A stretch of DNA of 54,026 nt from Symbiodinium natans (Eukaryota; Sar; Dinophyceae; Suessiales; Symbiodiniaceae): assembly GCA_905221605.1 (NCBI GenBank), contig CAJNDS010000275.1, positions 126,001 through 180,026 of the forward strand, given 5' to 3'. Below are positions 30,516 to 40,689 of this stretch, piece by piece; the first letter of the stretch is position 1; the number at the start of each line of letters is the position of its first letter. The notes beneath the pieces are model-generated. The model was not told the DNA's origin. It ran no database searches and was given only the letters and a program-made list of their open reading frames with translations. A program made the translations under genes and the position numbers.

Positions 30516-31505
30516 GAGGGCGTGAAGAGTGCTTTGATTGCTCGCTCACGAAGCTTTGCGCACGAGGGCGACACGTCGCGAGATCAAAGCCTTGATGCTG
30601 TTGTGTCCGCGAAGATCTTTCACGACATCGCTGATGGCGTGGTTTCCGCGGCCGACACGCTGGCATCCGCAGGCTTGACAGTGGGCACTGCGGCCGCGAA
30701 CGCCGCGATGGTGGTCGGGAAACACGTCATCAAGGCTGCAGACCTGAAGCTGCCGATGTTGGACTGGTCCATCCGGCAAGCGGCAGATCAGATTGGGAGT
30801 ACGGCCGTTGGTGTCGGCTTCGACTTGGCAAGTGCCGGCGAGTTTGTGGCAGATGCTTCGGCCGACTTGGCCGGGGCTGCACTGGAGCAAGCAAAGCAAG
30901 CGGCAAAGGCGGGGGAGAAGGTGGCGGGCGAGATGGGGCGCGCCATCGCGGAGAAGGCTGCTGCGCTGGGCTCCGACATCGAGAAGCTCGGGCCCCTCGC
31001 TGCAGGCCTCGCTGCCGAAGCCTGGTCGCACATAAAGGACTTCGTCCTTTGCGTGGCGCAGAAGACGAACCTGCTCTGCCGCTTGCTGATCGGCAACACT
31101 TGCGACTGCAGCGCCGGAAGCCGCGTCGAGGTTGGTTCCAGCAGCTTGACAGTGAAGTGCGTTTTTCGGAAGGGTGGGGAGCTTTCGATGGGCTACGGGA
31201 CCGAAGCTAAATCCGGAGAGCTTTTTGGCAAGAAGAAGAAGGACGGGCGGCTGACCATGCCTGGAAGAACCTTCAGTCAGCCAAACAAGCCAAAGGGCCA
31301 GCACTTGAGGAAACGGAGGGCACTCAAATCCCAGACCTCCCGTGCGCCCTCGGGTTCCTGTGAGACGAGTCTGGACATGGGCTTGGATGCCACGGTGCAA
31401 TCGGAGCTTGCCCTTGAGACGGTCGTGAATACCAACGGGAACACCCAGGCCACCATCTCCGGCCTGATCCGCGCCTCCATCACTGGGCTCGTGAAGGCAC
31501 TTAAG
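30516..31505 (+). CDS. FIQLG-repeat gene, exon 3: Ala-rich helical region
   Basis: 330 codons from EGVKSALIARSRSFAHEG to ITGLVKALK. The first two thirds are Ala-rich amphipathic helix (AALEQAKQAAKAGEKVAGEMG), reminiscent of LEA-like or apolipoprotein-like repeats but with no firm homology. A Cys cluster (CRLLIGNTCDC) and a beta-like segment (SRVEVGSSSLTVKCVF) follow. The exon ends at a canonical donor AAG|GTGAGA. The long minus-strand ORF over this exon is its shadow. Confidence 0.7.
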
Positions 31506-31629
31506 GTGAGAAAAGGGGCAACGACCACCCTTCGATGAGAATAGGCGGTGTGTTGTGTGTTCCCTTTTTGTTCCTTTTAGTGTTCCTTTTCGTGTTCCTT
31601 TCGTGTTCCTTCGTGGCTTTGAGGCGCAG
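31506..31629 (+). other. Intron 3 with GTTCCTTTT tandem repeats
   Basis: A 124-bp GT-AG intron. About five loose units of TGTTCCTTTTCG at 31557-31613 form its polypyrimidine part before the acceptor GGCGCAG|GGC. Confidence 0.65.
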
Positions 31630-31960
31630 GGCAGCTGCGCGCTGACTGCCGAGAAGCGCTTCCCCAAGCTGCCGGCAGCTTACACCATGCGAATTGTGCA
31701 TCCCAGTACTGAGAGCCGCTTTGGAAAAACACCCGCACTAAGGCCCAAGAAGAAGGTGGTTTGCGTGAAAGCCTTCTGCATCATGTTCATGCTTCAGTTC
31801 GTTGCGGAGCTGGAGATGAATGGCATCCTCACTGGCACCGTCGAGGTGGGAGCCTATGTGGATTTTGACATCGCAGGGACGGTCACCGTCGACAAGCTGC
31901 TTGGAGCAATTGGATTTGGTCAAAACTTCAGCACAGTTGCCGTCATCCTTGCTTCGTGTG
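31630..31960 (+). CDS. FIQLG-repeat gene, exon 4
   Basis: The phase-0 continuation GSCALTAEKRFPKLPAAYTM... leads to a beta-rich stretch (ELEMNGILTGTVEVGAYVDF, then TVTVDKLLGAIGFGQNF). The 3' end is unclear: the frame changes around 31940-31990, where a short intron probably lies. Product family not recognised. Confidence 0.55.
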
Positions 31961-34370
31961 AACTTCAAAGCCAAGGTCGGGCAATGCCAACGTGAACTTC
32001 AAGAGCCCGTCGATCCATCATCAGGTCTCCGCTTGAAAGTCGGGGCGGTGTGGGAGCTAATCTTCAAAGCTGCAAGCTCGGCGACACATGGATACGTCTC
32101 AACACCCTGAACTCCTCGAAGCTGCTCTCAAGACCCAAATTCAACCAGAGAGGACGGCTTCGCGATCGGGGCGAGCGCTTTTGCCTCCATCCGCGTGGGA
32201 GCCGGACCGCTCATCACGGCTGCTCGGAGCATTGAGGGGCCACCCGTTTTTCGTGCGACGTGGTCGATGGGACGAAGGCTTTGGGCTTCTTTTGGGCTTC
32301 TAGCAGGGAAGCTTTTGAAGTCGCGACCCAGATGAGGCGCAAGACCAGGCTCGGTAAACAACGTAGAGTTGCGTCGTTGCTGTTTGTTCTACATGGTTGT
32401 GCGCGACTTTCGGAGTCTCAGGTGTTTCCGATGCCAGGGGTGCCCATCAACTTCAATCCGACGCTGGGCCGCACCGCTTGAAGCTTATCCCTCGTCCCGA
32501 AAATGCCCCCTTCACACCGTAGGAACTCGATCCAGATCAAGTGGTTCAAACGGAGGAGCGTTTAAGATCCGACTCTCCGAGGATGTTCCACGCCGAAGTC
32601 CGGGCCCAGGGCACCCTCAAGTTCGGATCGGGCATCTCCCTCCTCCAGGACAACAAAACCCTCCTCGAGGACTCTGTGCCCCAAAACTTCCTTCGAGTCG
32701 GAAGTGCCGCAAGTGTCGCAACCTGGGGTCACGGGCTTGGTTCCGTTTGTTCAGGTGCAACCTCAAGACACCTTGGGGACCACAGGAACCCTGAAAGGGT
32801 TTAGGGTTCATGCACTTGAATCGGAATTGTACTAGTACAGGGATCCTTTGGTCGCCACAAGAAAGCAGGACTCCCACCAGGTGGTCATCGCTTCGAACCA
32901 GAGCTCGACGCAGGCGACCACGCTGGAGATGTGCGGTGCAGCCGCCGGAAGCCCAGCTGGGTATTTCCTCAAAAGCACGGGGGGTGCCCCTTCCATGCAA
33001 TCGTCCTTATAATCGGGAAAGCTAGGCTGAGTCTTACTTGCTTTAGCAAGGAACCGGTCCAAAGCCTGCCGAGATGCGCGATCACGTGAGTTGGGGGGTA
33101 TTGAAACTACTAAGATTCCGCGAATCTATCAATCATCTTTTGGGGTTGGAGGGGTGTGGGTGGCGATAGATGCGCGGTTGTTTCAGTCGGCCCATGCGAA
33201 ATTGTCATTGTTGGAGGACAGAGCGGCAATTCGGCCTAGGCTGTTTTTTGCGAGTGGAGTGTGGGTGCTCTATGGTGGCGGTGTTGAATGTCTGTGTGGA
33301 GGAAGTGCTGTGCGGTGTGCCGAATCCACAATCCAGAGTTTTGCTGTCCTCGACTTTGTTGAACCCCCCAAAATCCCGTGCCTTGCCCCAGCCCCCCCCC
33401 CGGCATTCCGACGACCCCCCCCCCGCGCATTTGCCGATGAGCCGCCTTCAGTGGAGGGGGGGTTCGATGGAAGAAGCAGAGCTCCCCCCCCCAATAGGCC
33501 GTGAACATCTATGCCGACACCGACATCACGGCCTTCGCGCTGCCGCTGGCGTTCCGGGTCATGTTCTCGACGGACTGGCTCCCAGGGCTGATGGGAACAT
33601 GTTTTTTTTTTTTGTTTTGTGCTTATTTTCTCTTGATCACCCCTCTACGCTTTCAACCTCCGGGCCCTCGGGCATCTGCAGTGCCTTTATGAGGCCCAGA
33701 AGGGAAGCTTGTGAATTTCAACACCCCAGTGAGCTGCACACTCAGGATCATGAAGGCGATCACCCAGGCCAGGCCGAGACATCACACGGGGTCCCAGCTT
33801 TCATTGTTGTTCTTTTTTTGGATGTTCTCCTTTTTCCCAATAGGACTGTTCATGAGGGGGAACATCCCAAGCTCTTGGGGTTTATGTCAAGTGCCTTGAC
33901 GCACGGACACTTTCATGGTGCAACTCTTGAGGAGGTCTTTGTAGGCCTTGAAGATTAGGGGCCTCCTTGGGGACTCTCAGCACGAACGAAGAACGAAGAA
34001 CAGGCAAACAACAGCAGCCCTCCCAACCCTGAACCCCTCCCAAGTCCCGCCCTCCCCAGCCTGTCAGCGCTCGCGAGAGGCCATCCTCGAAGGAAAGCTG
34101 GCCCTGCTCGATATGATGACCGCCGGAGTACTCTCCTGCGTCCCAGGAGGGTTCAGGGTTTCGAGGAATTCGGGCCTCCTGAACCCCTAAACCCTAAACC
34201 CTAAACCCTAAACCCTAAACCCTAAACCCTAATCCCATTTGGAGTTGTGGTTCGGGTTTTCTGTAGGGGGTCACCACCTGAATTCTCAAGAAGACAGGAT
34301 CGGCTGTTGCGAAGAACTTTGTGACGGAGGTTGCCAGCAAGGTGCGCTTCTCGTGCACTTGGTTGGCTTG
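31961..34370 (+). CDS. FIQLG-repeat gene, middle exons (tentative)
   Basis: Short protein-like islands on the plus strand, each after an AG acceptor: ~32151-32262 (GFAIGASAFASIRVGAGPL), ~32583-32690 (AQGTLKFGSGISLLQDN), ~32880-32998 (STQATTLEMCGAAAGSPAGY), ~33500-33597 (NIYADTDITAFALPLAFRV), ~33700-33770 (GKLVNFNTPVSCTLRIMKA), ~34060-34145 (REAILEGKLALLDMMTAGV) and ~34283-34360 (TGSAVAKNFVTEVASKVRF). They are amphipathic or beta-like and share composition with exons 3 and 4. The span covers exons and introns together, and exact junctions are not resolved. Confidence 0.4.
34185..34232. repeat. Telomere-type CCCTAAA array in intron
   Basis: Six to seven perfect CCCTAAA units lie between coding islands of the FIQLG-repeat gene. 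This is the plant/dinoflagellate telomere motif at an internal site. Confidence 0.95.
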
Positions 34371-34458
34371 TTGGGATGCCTTTTTGAGGCATGAGTGCCC
34401 TGAGGGCTCTCAATTCTGTGAGACATCTTGCGAGATTTTGTGAGAGTTTTTGTGACAG

Positions 34459-34620
34459 GCGACGTCCGCGGTTACGTCGATGATTCCGAGCCTGAGCCTT
34501 GATTTTGGCTTCGACGTCTCTCAGCTGATGCTCCAGAAGATGTACTGTGTCGAAGTCTACAAGACGCTCAGCTTGCCAGTGGAGCACTCCAAGCACCTGC
34601 TTTTTTTGTTTAAGTCGCCC
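34459..34620 (+). CDS. FIQLG-repeat gene, exon before the repeat domain
   Basis: The frame reads SMIPSLSLDFGFDVSQLMLQ, then KMYCVEVYKTLSLPVEHSK. An acceptor-like GTGACAG precedes 'gcgacg', and poly-T follows. It is the last non-repeat segment before the FIQLG units begin; linkage to the same transcript is inferred. Confidence 0.4.
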
Positions 34621-34734
34621 GCGCTTTCGGAGTTTCCTTGCGTGATGCCAGCGTCTGGGGTTTGGATCGCAAAGTCTGTGTGTCTGTGTGTCTGTATCAA
34701 CCTGCAGCTGTAGTTCCTTGGCTTTGCAGGACAC

Positions 34735-35740
34735 CGGGCTTCGACTCTGCTCCCTGTGCAGCAGAGCTTGGATGCAAGCACGCTGGGAGGTTGCCCTCCG
34801 GCTCCTTGGAGTCCGGCGTGGATATCGTCCCAGTCCAGGAGACCGTCCAGAAAACCGCAGCGGCACCAGCATGCCATGATCTCCCGATGGGCGATCACTT
34901 CATCCAGCTTGGGAACTGGCGTCTGGCCGCCATGGACGCAAACCACTTCAGCCTCTCGCATGTGGACTTCGCCTCAGCAGCCTCTTGCATCTTGCGCAGT
35001 GCTCTCTGTGGGCTCACGAGCCCCAAGCACCAAAGCACCCAAAAAAACTCACCGCGAGCCCTGAACCCCCTGAGGATGGTAAGACAATGCAGATCTGGCG
35101 CAACGATGGCCATCTGTTTCCGGGGCCCCACACTACCTGGGGTTCTTGGCACAGGCGCCCTTGGGCTTAGGATTCAGGGCTCAGAGGTTTCAGCGATTGT
35201 CGCAAAAAAAAACAATAATTCTGCGCCCCGATCCCCCCCAAAACGAAGCCGCTTCCGCGCAAGGCCGATTGGGGAGCCCAAAGGAATCTCTTTCGGCTTC
35301 CAGTTTATCCAGATCGGCAATTTCCGGCTCGGGGCTGCAGACGACGAGCACCTCTCAGTTTCGCACGGGTGGCCGCATTTGGAGGTTCCCCCCCTTGTGC
35401 CCCTTGTGAACACTGAGGCATGTCATGCCCCGGCTCGGTTTCATGTGCAGGCATGACGGCATGGCAGCACCAGAATGATTTGGCCCCAAGATTGAGCAAG
35501 AGAGCGCTTCTACCCAACTGGAGGCACTTGAATGGCCCTCCTCAAGCGACGCAGAGACGCAGCCCCAAACGCTCTTGTCAAACCCTCGGAGAACTTCAAA
35601 ACCTGACAAACGCCCCTGAACCTCAAGACCCAAGGCACGTCTCAGGGAAGACCATCGAGATATTCAAGTTCGATGGCTACCTGGACTCGAACCGGCACGA
35701 CCCTCGAGCCGACTGGGAGTATCCATTTTGCCTCTGAAAC
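34735..35740 (+). CDS. FIQLG-repeat gene, repeat exons 1-2 (split units)
   Basis: Four exon-like islands form two ~75-residue units. In unit 1, GDHFIQLGNWRLAAMDANHF (34887-34970) is completed by KTMQIWRNDGHLFPGPHT (~35073-35168). In unit 2, FQFIQIGNFRLGAADDEHL (~35263-35370) is completed by KTIEIFKFDGYLDSNRHD (~35645-35740). Each unit is cut by an intron at the same place, just before the 'TxQIFxxDG' half, showing that the repeat spread by duplication with its intron. A third partial unit (AISFGDR) ends near 35940. The domain family has no name that I recognise; it looks all-beta. Confidence 0.6.
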
Positions 35741-35969
35741 GCCTCGAAAGGAAAACCTGAGGCCCTTTGTAGACCCTTCCTGACATCCTGAAGCAGATGC
35801 AGGCGAAACTCTCGACCGTCAGCCCTGAAGAACCCCCCTCCCCCCCCCCAAAAAAAAGGACCCTTTGAGGCCTGAACCCGAAACCCACAAGGATTACGGG
35901 ACATATGACCGACGTGAAGGGCCTCCGGCTGCCATCAGCTTTGGAGACCGGCCACCTGGAAGCACTGGT

Positions 35970-36020
35970 AGGGTTTTGGGGTTTCGGGTTTTTAGGGTTT
36001 AGGCTGGTTTTTAGGGGGTG
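35970..36020. repeat. Degenerate TTTAGGG-type telomeric repeat in intron
   Basis: GGGTTTTGGGGTTTCGGG-like and TTTAGGGTTTAGG units, in the opposite orientation to the other arrays. Confidence 0.75.
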
Positions 36021-37150
36021 CAGGGTCATTCCAACATCAAGTAGTTAAGCATGAAGGACTCAAATGGCCACTGATTCATTTGGGTACGTTCTGCGTGTCT
36101 GCGACGGCTGTTCCGAGGGCTTGCCATGAGGTGTCGTTGTTTCAAGACCGTCTTCGCTTTCACTCCCGCGGGCTTCAGAGGGTTAACCGACAAGTGGGCT
36201 CGCATGCCGCGAGTACAAAGGAGCGCCCACTTCCTCAAGGAAAAAGGCTGCGAAGGATGTCAGTACGGGCGCCTGCCCTAGGCTGGGTGATTGAGAAGCC
36301 AAACTTTTCGCTCCCAACTGAGACCCTTTGGGGAATACCCTTGGTGAGGCAAGCCTAGGATGTCCCGCACCTTCACGCCCGTTTCACAAGTTCAAAAGAC
36401 AGCTAGTGCATGTCTGTCCGTTCTCTACTCATCAGCCTTTTCATGGGTCTTCCTCACCAGTGGACTAATGCGTAGCCTCTGCTGCCTTTGGCAGCATGCC
36501 TGCAGATGCCTGCAGTGCTGCAGTTGTTCTGCCTGAACCGCGGGGCATCTTTCCGCAGCTGCAGCCTGCTCGTTCCTGCTCGTCTCGCTCTCGGCCTCTT
36601 CGTCCCGCGGGTTCTCCTTGGGCGTCATATGCTTCTCAGGTCCTGCGGTGCCGCCTGTTGTTCTCGCCTGCAGATCGGTCTATAGATGGCCACATGGTCC
36701 CGCAACTGCGTCCAAAAACCGAATGAGACCTCTTGGCCACACGTGGAATCCATCCTTGTGTGCGTATCCGCTGTTGAAAGCTGCATCCTTCAAATGTGTT
36801 GCGCTGTGCTTGTAATGTTGTTGGGAGTCGTGGATGTTGCTATCGTTGGGGAATGCGTTGGCCAATGTGCTGGTCGCACGAAGTTCTTTTTTTCCGTGGA
36901 ATGGCCAATGGATGCCGCGGCACGGATGTCGCTAGCAACATGGGTGGTTGTGCCAAAGGAAGCTCAAAGACTCTGAAAGATAACCAACATCTCTCTTCCT
37001 TCGGGCTTTGGGAGCACCCTGGAGTCCTGGGGACACTGCTGAGGGGCCCCTGCGAAAGATCAGGGGATGTGTGGTTCTAAAACAGTGGGCCAGACGTCTT
37101 GTAAGGGCTTGAGATGTTCGAGTTTTCGCAGCAGCAGTAACACAGTTCGA
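36021..37150. other. No confident exon
   Basis: About 1.1 kb between two FIQLG coding blocks. Short ORFs occur on both strands, and none carries the repeat signature, so it is probably intron. Confidence 0.4.
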
Positions 37151-37159
37151 TATGCTTCG

Positions 37160-38249
37160 AAGGTTCCTGCAGCTGGGCAAGTTCCGCCTGGGAGATGTCG
37201 ATGGCGTCCACTTCATCATCACTCATCCAACACATCGTATAGGGATCCAAGTGTACTCGCCCGAGGGCCTCTGGCCACACACGGGCACACACTTCACTCA
37301 CTTGATAGAGCACCGGAAACCGGCCGATTGGACCTGCAAGGACATTGGCGAAATGGTCTTTGGGCCCTGCAAGCCACATGCTGCACGCTGGGGAGATCGC
37401 TTCATTCAGCTTGGGGATTGGCGCTTGGCGGCCATCGATGAGAACCACTTCAGCATCTCGCACAGGAGCGGCAAGTCGGCCCAGATCTTCCGCAGCGACG
37501 GCACGCTGCACCCCGGACCTCGCTGGGACTGGGGCTCATGGGACAGGCCGATCGGATTTCCAGGTGGCATTGCCTTTGGGGATCGGTTCATCCAGCTCGG
37601 GAACTGGCGCGTAGCAGCCGTGCACGACCATGTGCTCAGCATCTCTGCCAAGGGCGGGAAGACCGCGCAAATCTTCGGCCACATAGCTACCGGTTGGTTG
37701 AAGTATGATTGGACTTCAAAGGCTGGACCCATGGACGACTTCAGTGCCTGGGCCCTTCCTACGGGGACTCCAGCAGGTGTCACCTTCGGGGATCGCTTCC
37801 TACAGCTCGGCAACTTCCGGATTGGGGCGGATGGTGTTTACAATCATTTGATTTTGGCACATGGTGCTCACACGCTCCAATACTACACATCGGCCGGTTC
37901 TGTGAGGACGGAGAATTGGTATGGCTCCCATATCAGCCATCGGTATCCGCAGTGGCATTGTGGCGACATCCAGACGGTCATCGGTGCGTGCCCTGGAATC
38001 ATCGCCGGCAACTTGGCTTCAGAGCGCTCTAGAGGATGTCCCGAATCCCTGAAGCCACAAAGGCTTTGCCAAAAGTGCTGTGCCGGTTTTGGCATCTCAG
38101 GTCAGGATTTCCTGCAACTGGGAGATTGGCGCCTGGGGGCTATGGACAACAACCACTTCTCCATTGCACACATCTCAGGAGGGGTGTCTCAAATCTACTA
38201 CGCCCCCGAGGGAAAGGCCCTTGCCGGATGGACGTCAGGGCTGACTTGA
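37160..38249 (+). CDS. FIQLG-repeat gene, large repeat exon (about five units)
   Basis: The acceptor CGAAG precedes FLQLGKFRLGDVDGVHF. Units begin with GDRFIQLGDWRLAAIDENHF (37393), GDRFIQLGNWRVAAVHDHV (37575), GDRFLQLGNFRIGADGVYN (37783) and QDFLQLGDWRLGAMDNNHF (38102). Each is ~60-75 residues and follows the pattern GDRFIQLGxWRLGxxDxxHF - SxSHxxGxxxQIF - RSDGTLHPGPRxDWGSW. Conserved Trp, Gly, Asp and His suggest a ligand-binding beta fold. The stretch at about 37980-38100 (IGACPGIIAGN... CCAGFGISG) does not fit the repeat and may be an in-frame intron. The block ends in TGA at 38247-38249, probably inside the next intron. Confidence 0.7.
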
Positions 38250-38290
38250 GAAGCATTTGTTCACCAAGCCCTACACACGCATGATATGCA

Positions 38291-38310
38291 ACACACACAC
38301 ACACACACAT
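38291..38310. repeat. CA dinucleotide microsatellite
   Basis: About ten CA units in the intron between two repeat exons. Confidence 0.9.
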
Positions 38311-38339
38311 GGTCACATGTTTCTTCTCTCAGAGCGCTC

Positions 38340-38700
38340 CGCCGCCCCTGAATGTCAGCTCAGGAAGACGTCGACCTGGGGAGCCTGGGGCCGCGAGACC
38401 AAGAAGACCAACCTGATCATTGGCGATCGGTTTATTCAGTTTGGCCAATTTCGGGTGGGTGAGGTGGATGCCACCCACTTCTCCGTCTCCCACAGCAACG
38501 GCTATACTATGCAGATCTTCCGCAGCGACGGCACCTTGCATCCCGGCCCCCGCCGCGACTTTGGCTTGTGGGGTCGCGATGCGAGCACACCTTCGGGTGT
38601 GACCTTTGGCGATCGCTTTGTGCAAATCGGCCACTTCCGGATCGGCGACATCGATTCAAGCCACCTCTCTGTGGCTCACGTGGATGCTTGGGTTGGATGG
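38340..38700 (+). CDS. FIQLG-repeat gene, repeat exon with two units
   Basis: The frame reads STWGAWGRETKKTNLIIGDR, then FIQFGQFRVGEVDATHFSVS and QIFRSDGTLHPGPRRDFGLW. The second unit opens VTFGDRFVQIGHFRIGDIDS and is cut after SVAHVDA by an intron, at the same relative position as the introns at 34970 and 35370. Confidence 0.65.
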
Positions 38701-38811
38701 CAGCTGCCTTGTGAAGCTTTGGGTTGCGTATGAAGCCCTAGGTAGCGAATCCGGCCTTTCGATGAGTTTTGGGCTGTGTGTTGCTGTGCATTGAGCAGAA
38801 CACCCCAGGAT

Positions 38812-39048
38812 GGTCAGACGGTGCAGATCTTCCACAAGGACAGCTGGACCCTAAACCCTAAACCCTAAACCCTAAACCCTAAACCCTAAACCCTAAACCC
38901 TAAACCCCAAACCCTAAACCCTAAACCCTAAACCCTAAACCCTAAACCCCAAACCCCAAACCACAAGGACAGCTGGACGAATCATGGGCCGGGGCGCACG
39001 GATTGGACGACCTTCGGCCGGTCGTTGTCACAGTGCAGGATCATGTAA
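38812..39048 (+). CDS. FIQLG-repeat gene, last two exons flanking a telomere-repeat intron
   Basis: The left part reads DGQTVQIFHKDSW and the right part KDSWTNHGPGRTDWTTFGRS, ending LSQCRIM-TAA at 39046-39048. Removing one copy of the 18-bp duplication plus the CCCTAAA array (129 bp in all) joins them as QIFHKDSWTNHGPGRTDW. This aligns with the repeat consensus QIFRSDGTLHPGPRxDW across the junction. Without removal the array introduces a TAA. The likely splice is AAG|GACAGC to AAG|GACAGC, a GA-AG intron, though any site within the duplication gives the same protein. Confidence 0.7.
38850..38960. repeat. Telomere-type CCCTAAA array forming the core of an intron
   Basis: About fifteen CCCTAAA units with a few CCCCAAA variants. 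It is flanked exactly by ccacaaggacagctggac at 38832-38849 and again at 38961-38978. Confidence 0.97.
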
Positions 39049-39054
39049 CATATA

Positions 39055-39162
39055 CTACTGTTCCAATTGCTTAAGAACCCCCCAAAAACACAAAATGTTA
39101 TTCCTAAATAAGGGTAATATAGAGCTTGTTTTGCTTTTTGGGGGTTCTTAAGCGGATAGTAG
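39055..39162. mobile_element. 108-bp TA-flanked inverted-repeat element (mariner-type MITE candidate)
   Basis: The ends CTACTGTTCC...GCTTAAGAACCCCCC and GGGGGTTCTTAAGCGGATAGTAG are imperfect inverted repeats of ~30 bp, with TA on both sides (39053-39054 and 39163-39164). Size, TA duplication and lack of coding fit a Tc1/mariner-derived MITE. It starts seven bases after the TAA of the FIQLG-repeat gene, so it lies in its 3' untranslated region. Confidence 0.75.
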
Positions 39163-39164
39163 TA

Positions 39165-39591
39165 TGCGGTAGCTCCGGAAGCTGCTTTCAATGACGTCAG
39201 ATTGGACGTCTTGGATCATTTTGATTCTTTTCATTGTTTGACTGAAAGTCACCACGCGCTTTAAACCGACTTGGCCCCTGCCAATGAAACGCATTTCTGC
39301 AACTTGAGAAGTGGTTTGGGACTGCAGGCAATGGGAGCTCCTCTCGTGACAGCACATGCCTGCCCCCTGGCCGGACATGAAGAATCTGAGCTGAAATGCC
39401 TTGACCTCTCCCTTGCTTGGGCTTAGAGCAGCGGTGAAACCACAATCGCAGCTGTGATCCATGGCATGATGCATGTTTCTTAGAAGAGTTACCGTTTTAT
39501 AGGGGCCTTTTCCCAGCCGGTGCAGCGGCCGACAGGTTTCCAGTAAGCGCACCATTCGCTGAGTACTTTCGAGAGTATCAAGAGCTTAAAA
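39165..39591. other. Intergenic region between two same-strand genes
   Basis: About 430 bp hold the 3' end of one gene and the start region of the next. No TATA box is recognisable. A possible trans-splice acceptor (ATCAAG) lies at 39579-39583, shortly before the ATG. Confidence 0.4.
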
Positions 39592-39680
39592 ATGAGAGCC
39601 ATGGCCTGGCGCCTTGCTGCCATCGCCCTCCTGGGACCAAAAAGCCTTGTCGCGGAGGATACGTTTGGGTTTCAACCGAA
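39592..39680 (+). CDS. PQQ beta-propeller gene, exon 1: signal peptide
   Basis: ATG at 39592 opens MRAMAWRLAAIALLGPKSLVA, then EDTFG, a clear cleavable signal peptide. The reading becomes telomere-repeat protein after about 39695, so the donor lies before that (perhaps GAG|GATACG at ~39658). Assignment to the downstream PQQ exons rests on order, strand and the absence of another gene start between them. Confidence 0.5.
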
Positions 39681-39697
39681 GTGCAACAAACCCGAAA

Positions 39698-39740
39698 CCC
39701 TAAACCCTAAACCCTAAACCCTAAACCCTAAACCCTAAAG
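39698..39740. repeat. Telomere-type CCCTAAA array in intron 1 of the PQQ gene
   Basis: Six CCCTAAA units right after the signal-peptide exon. Confidence 0.95.
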
Positions 39741-40505
39741 CCATTCATTCGTCTCTACTTAGACCAGGCCTTGGATGAAAGCTGTGCTGGTGCGACGAAC
39801 TTGGTGCAGTTGGGCTCCACTTTGCAGAGAAGAGATCTGGCTTCGTACTGGTACTTGGAGCTTCATTCGCTTGCCTTTGTTGTTGTGTTCATGTGTTTCC
39901 GCATCCGAACTGCTTAAAAGATGCTTGCTGTGTCTTGCGGTGTCTAGTTCTTTGTGCCTAGCCAGCATTGTTGCAAACCGTTGCGTTCCAACTTGATTTG
40001 GCTGTTCCGTGTTTCGTTCTAGTCAGAACCGAAGCAATGACGGTTCATGTATGGCTGTGCTGAGGATGTAATTGAGAGTCAAGATCTCTTCATGGGCCTG
40101 TCCTCTAACTGGGTGCTCCAGTCTCTCCTTGTTGGTACATGTGCGGTACTGTTTCGGATGCAAACGTACCAGGCCTTCGTCGGTTCTGTGTGCAGACCAG
40201 CTGTAGTGCTCCCTTGAATCCCGGTGGCTAGGTAAAGGAACGACGGGGTTGGTGTGTGCGAGAAATGTTCTTGCAACAGTGCTGCGAAGGTACCCATCCA
40301 GAGGCGTTGATGACAACCGCTCGGGCTGGTCGTCTGCCGAGGGGCCCTTTCCCCTGAAGCCACCGAAGTGGCAATTCGAGGTTGCACACATCAACTTCCA
40401 TCAGACGCCATGCATTGATGACCAGCTGAACGTGCTTGCGCGTTGAATGGTACATGTTGCCTTCAACCTCGATAGCTGATAAGAACCGCCTATATCATTT
40501 TCGGG
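39741..40505. other. Intron sequence before the retroelement, no gene
   Basis: Only short ORFs with no recognised motifs. It belongs to the presumed first intron, which also holds the family A element. Confidence 0.45.
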
Positions 40506-40510
40506 AATCT
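40506..40510. repeat. Target-site duplication AATCT, left
   Basis: Matches 50520-50524 exactly and directly abuts the LTR. Confidence 0.93.
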
Positions 40511-40689
40511 TGTTAAACATCTACGCAGTACAGGAAGCTGTGCACCAGGTGCATGTGGAATGCACACCAGAGCCTCGGAACGTCTTGTCGACGACAGGCT
40601 CGAACAAGGACACACACCGCAGCGAACCCAGGAAAAGTGCGGAGTGTCCCAGCTTTTCAGTTAGCTTTAGATTGACCCTATCTTTGACA
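40511..40689 (+). repeat. 5' LTR of family A
   Basis: 179 bp, TGTTAAACAT...TTTGACA, identical to 50341-50519. Short LTRs of this size are at the low end for copia elements. Confidence 0.97.

Noticed and set aside
30546-31667. 373-codon minus-strand ORF
   Set aside because: It is antisense to the well-supported exon 3 of the FIQLG gene; GC-rich third positions leave the opposite strand open.
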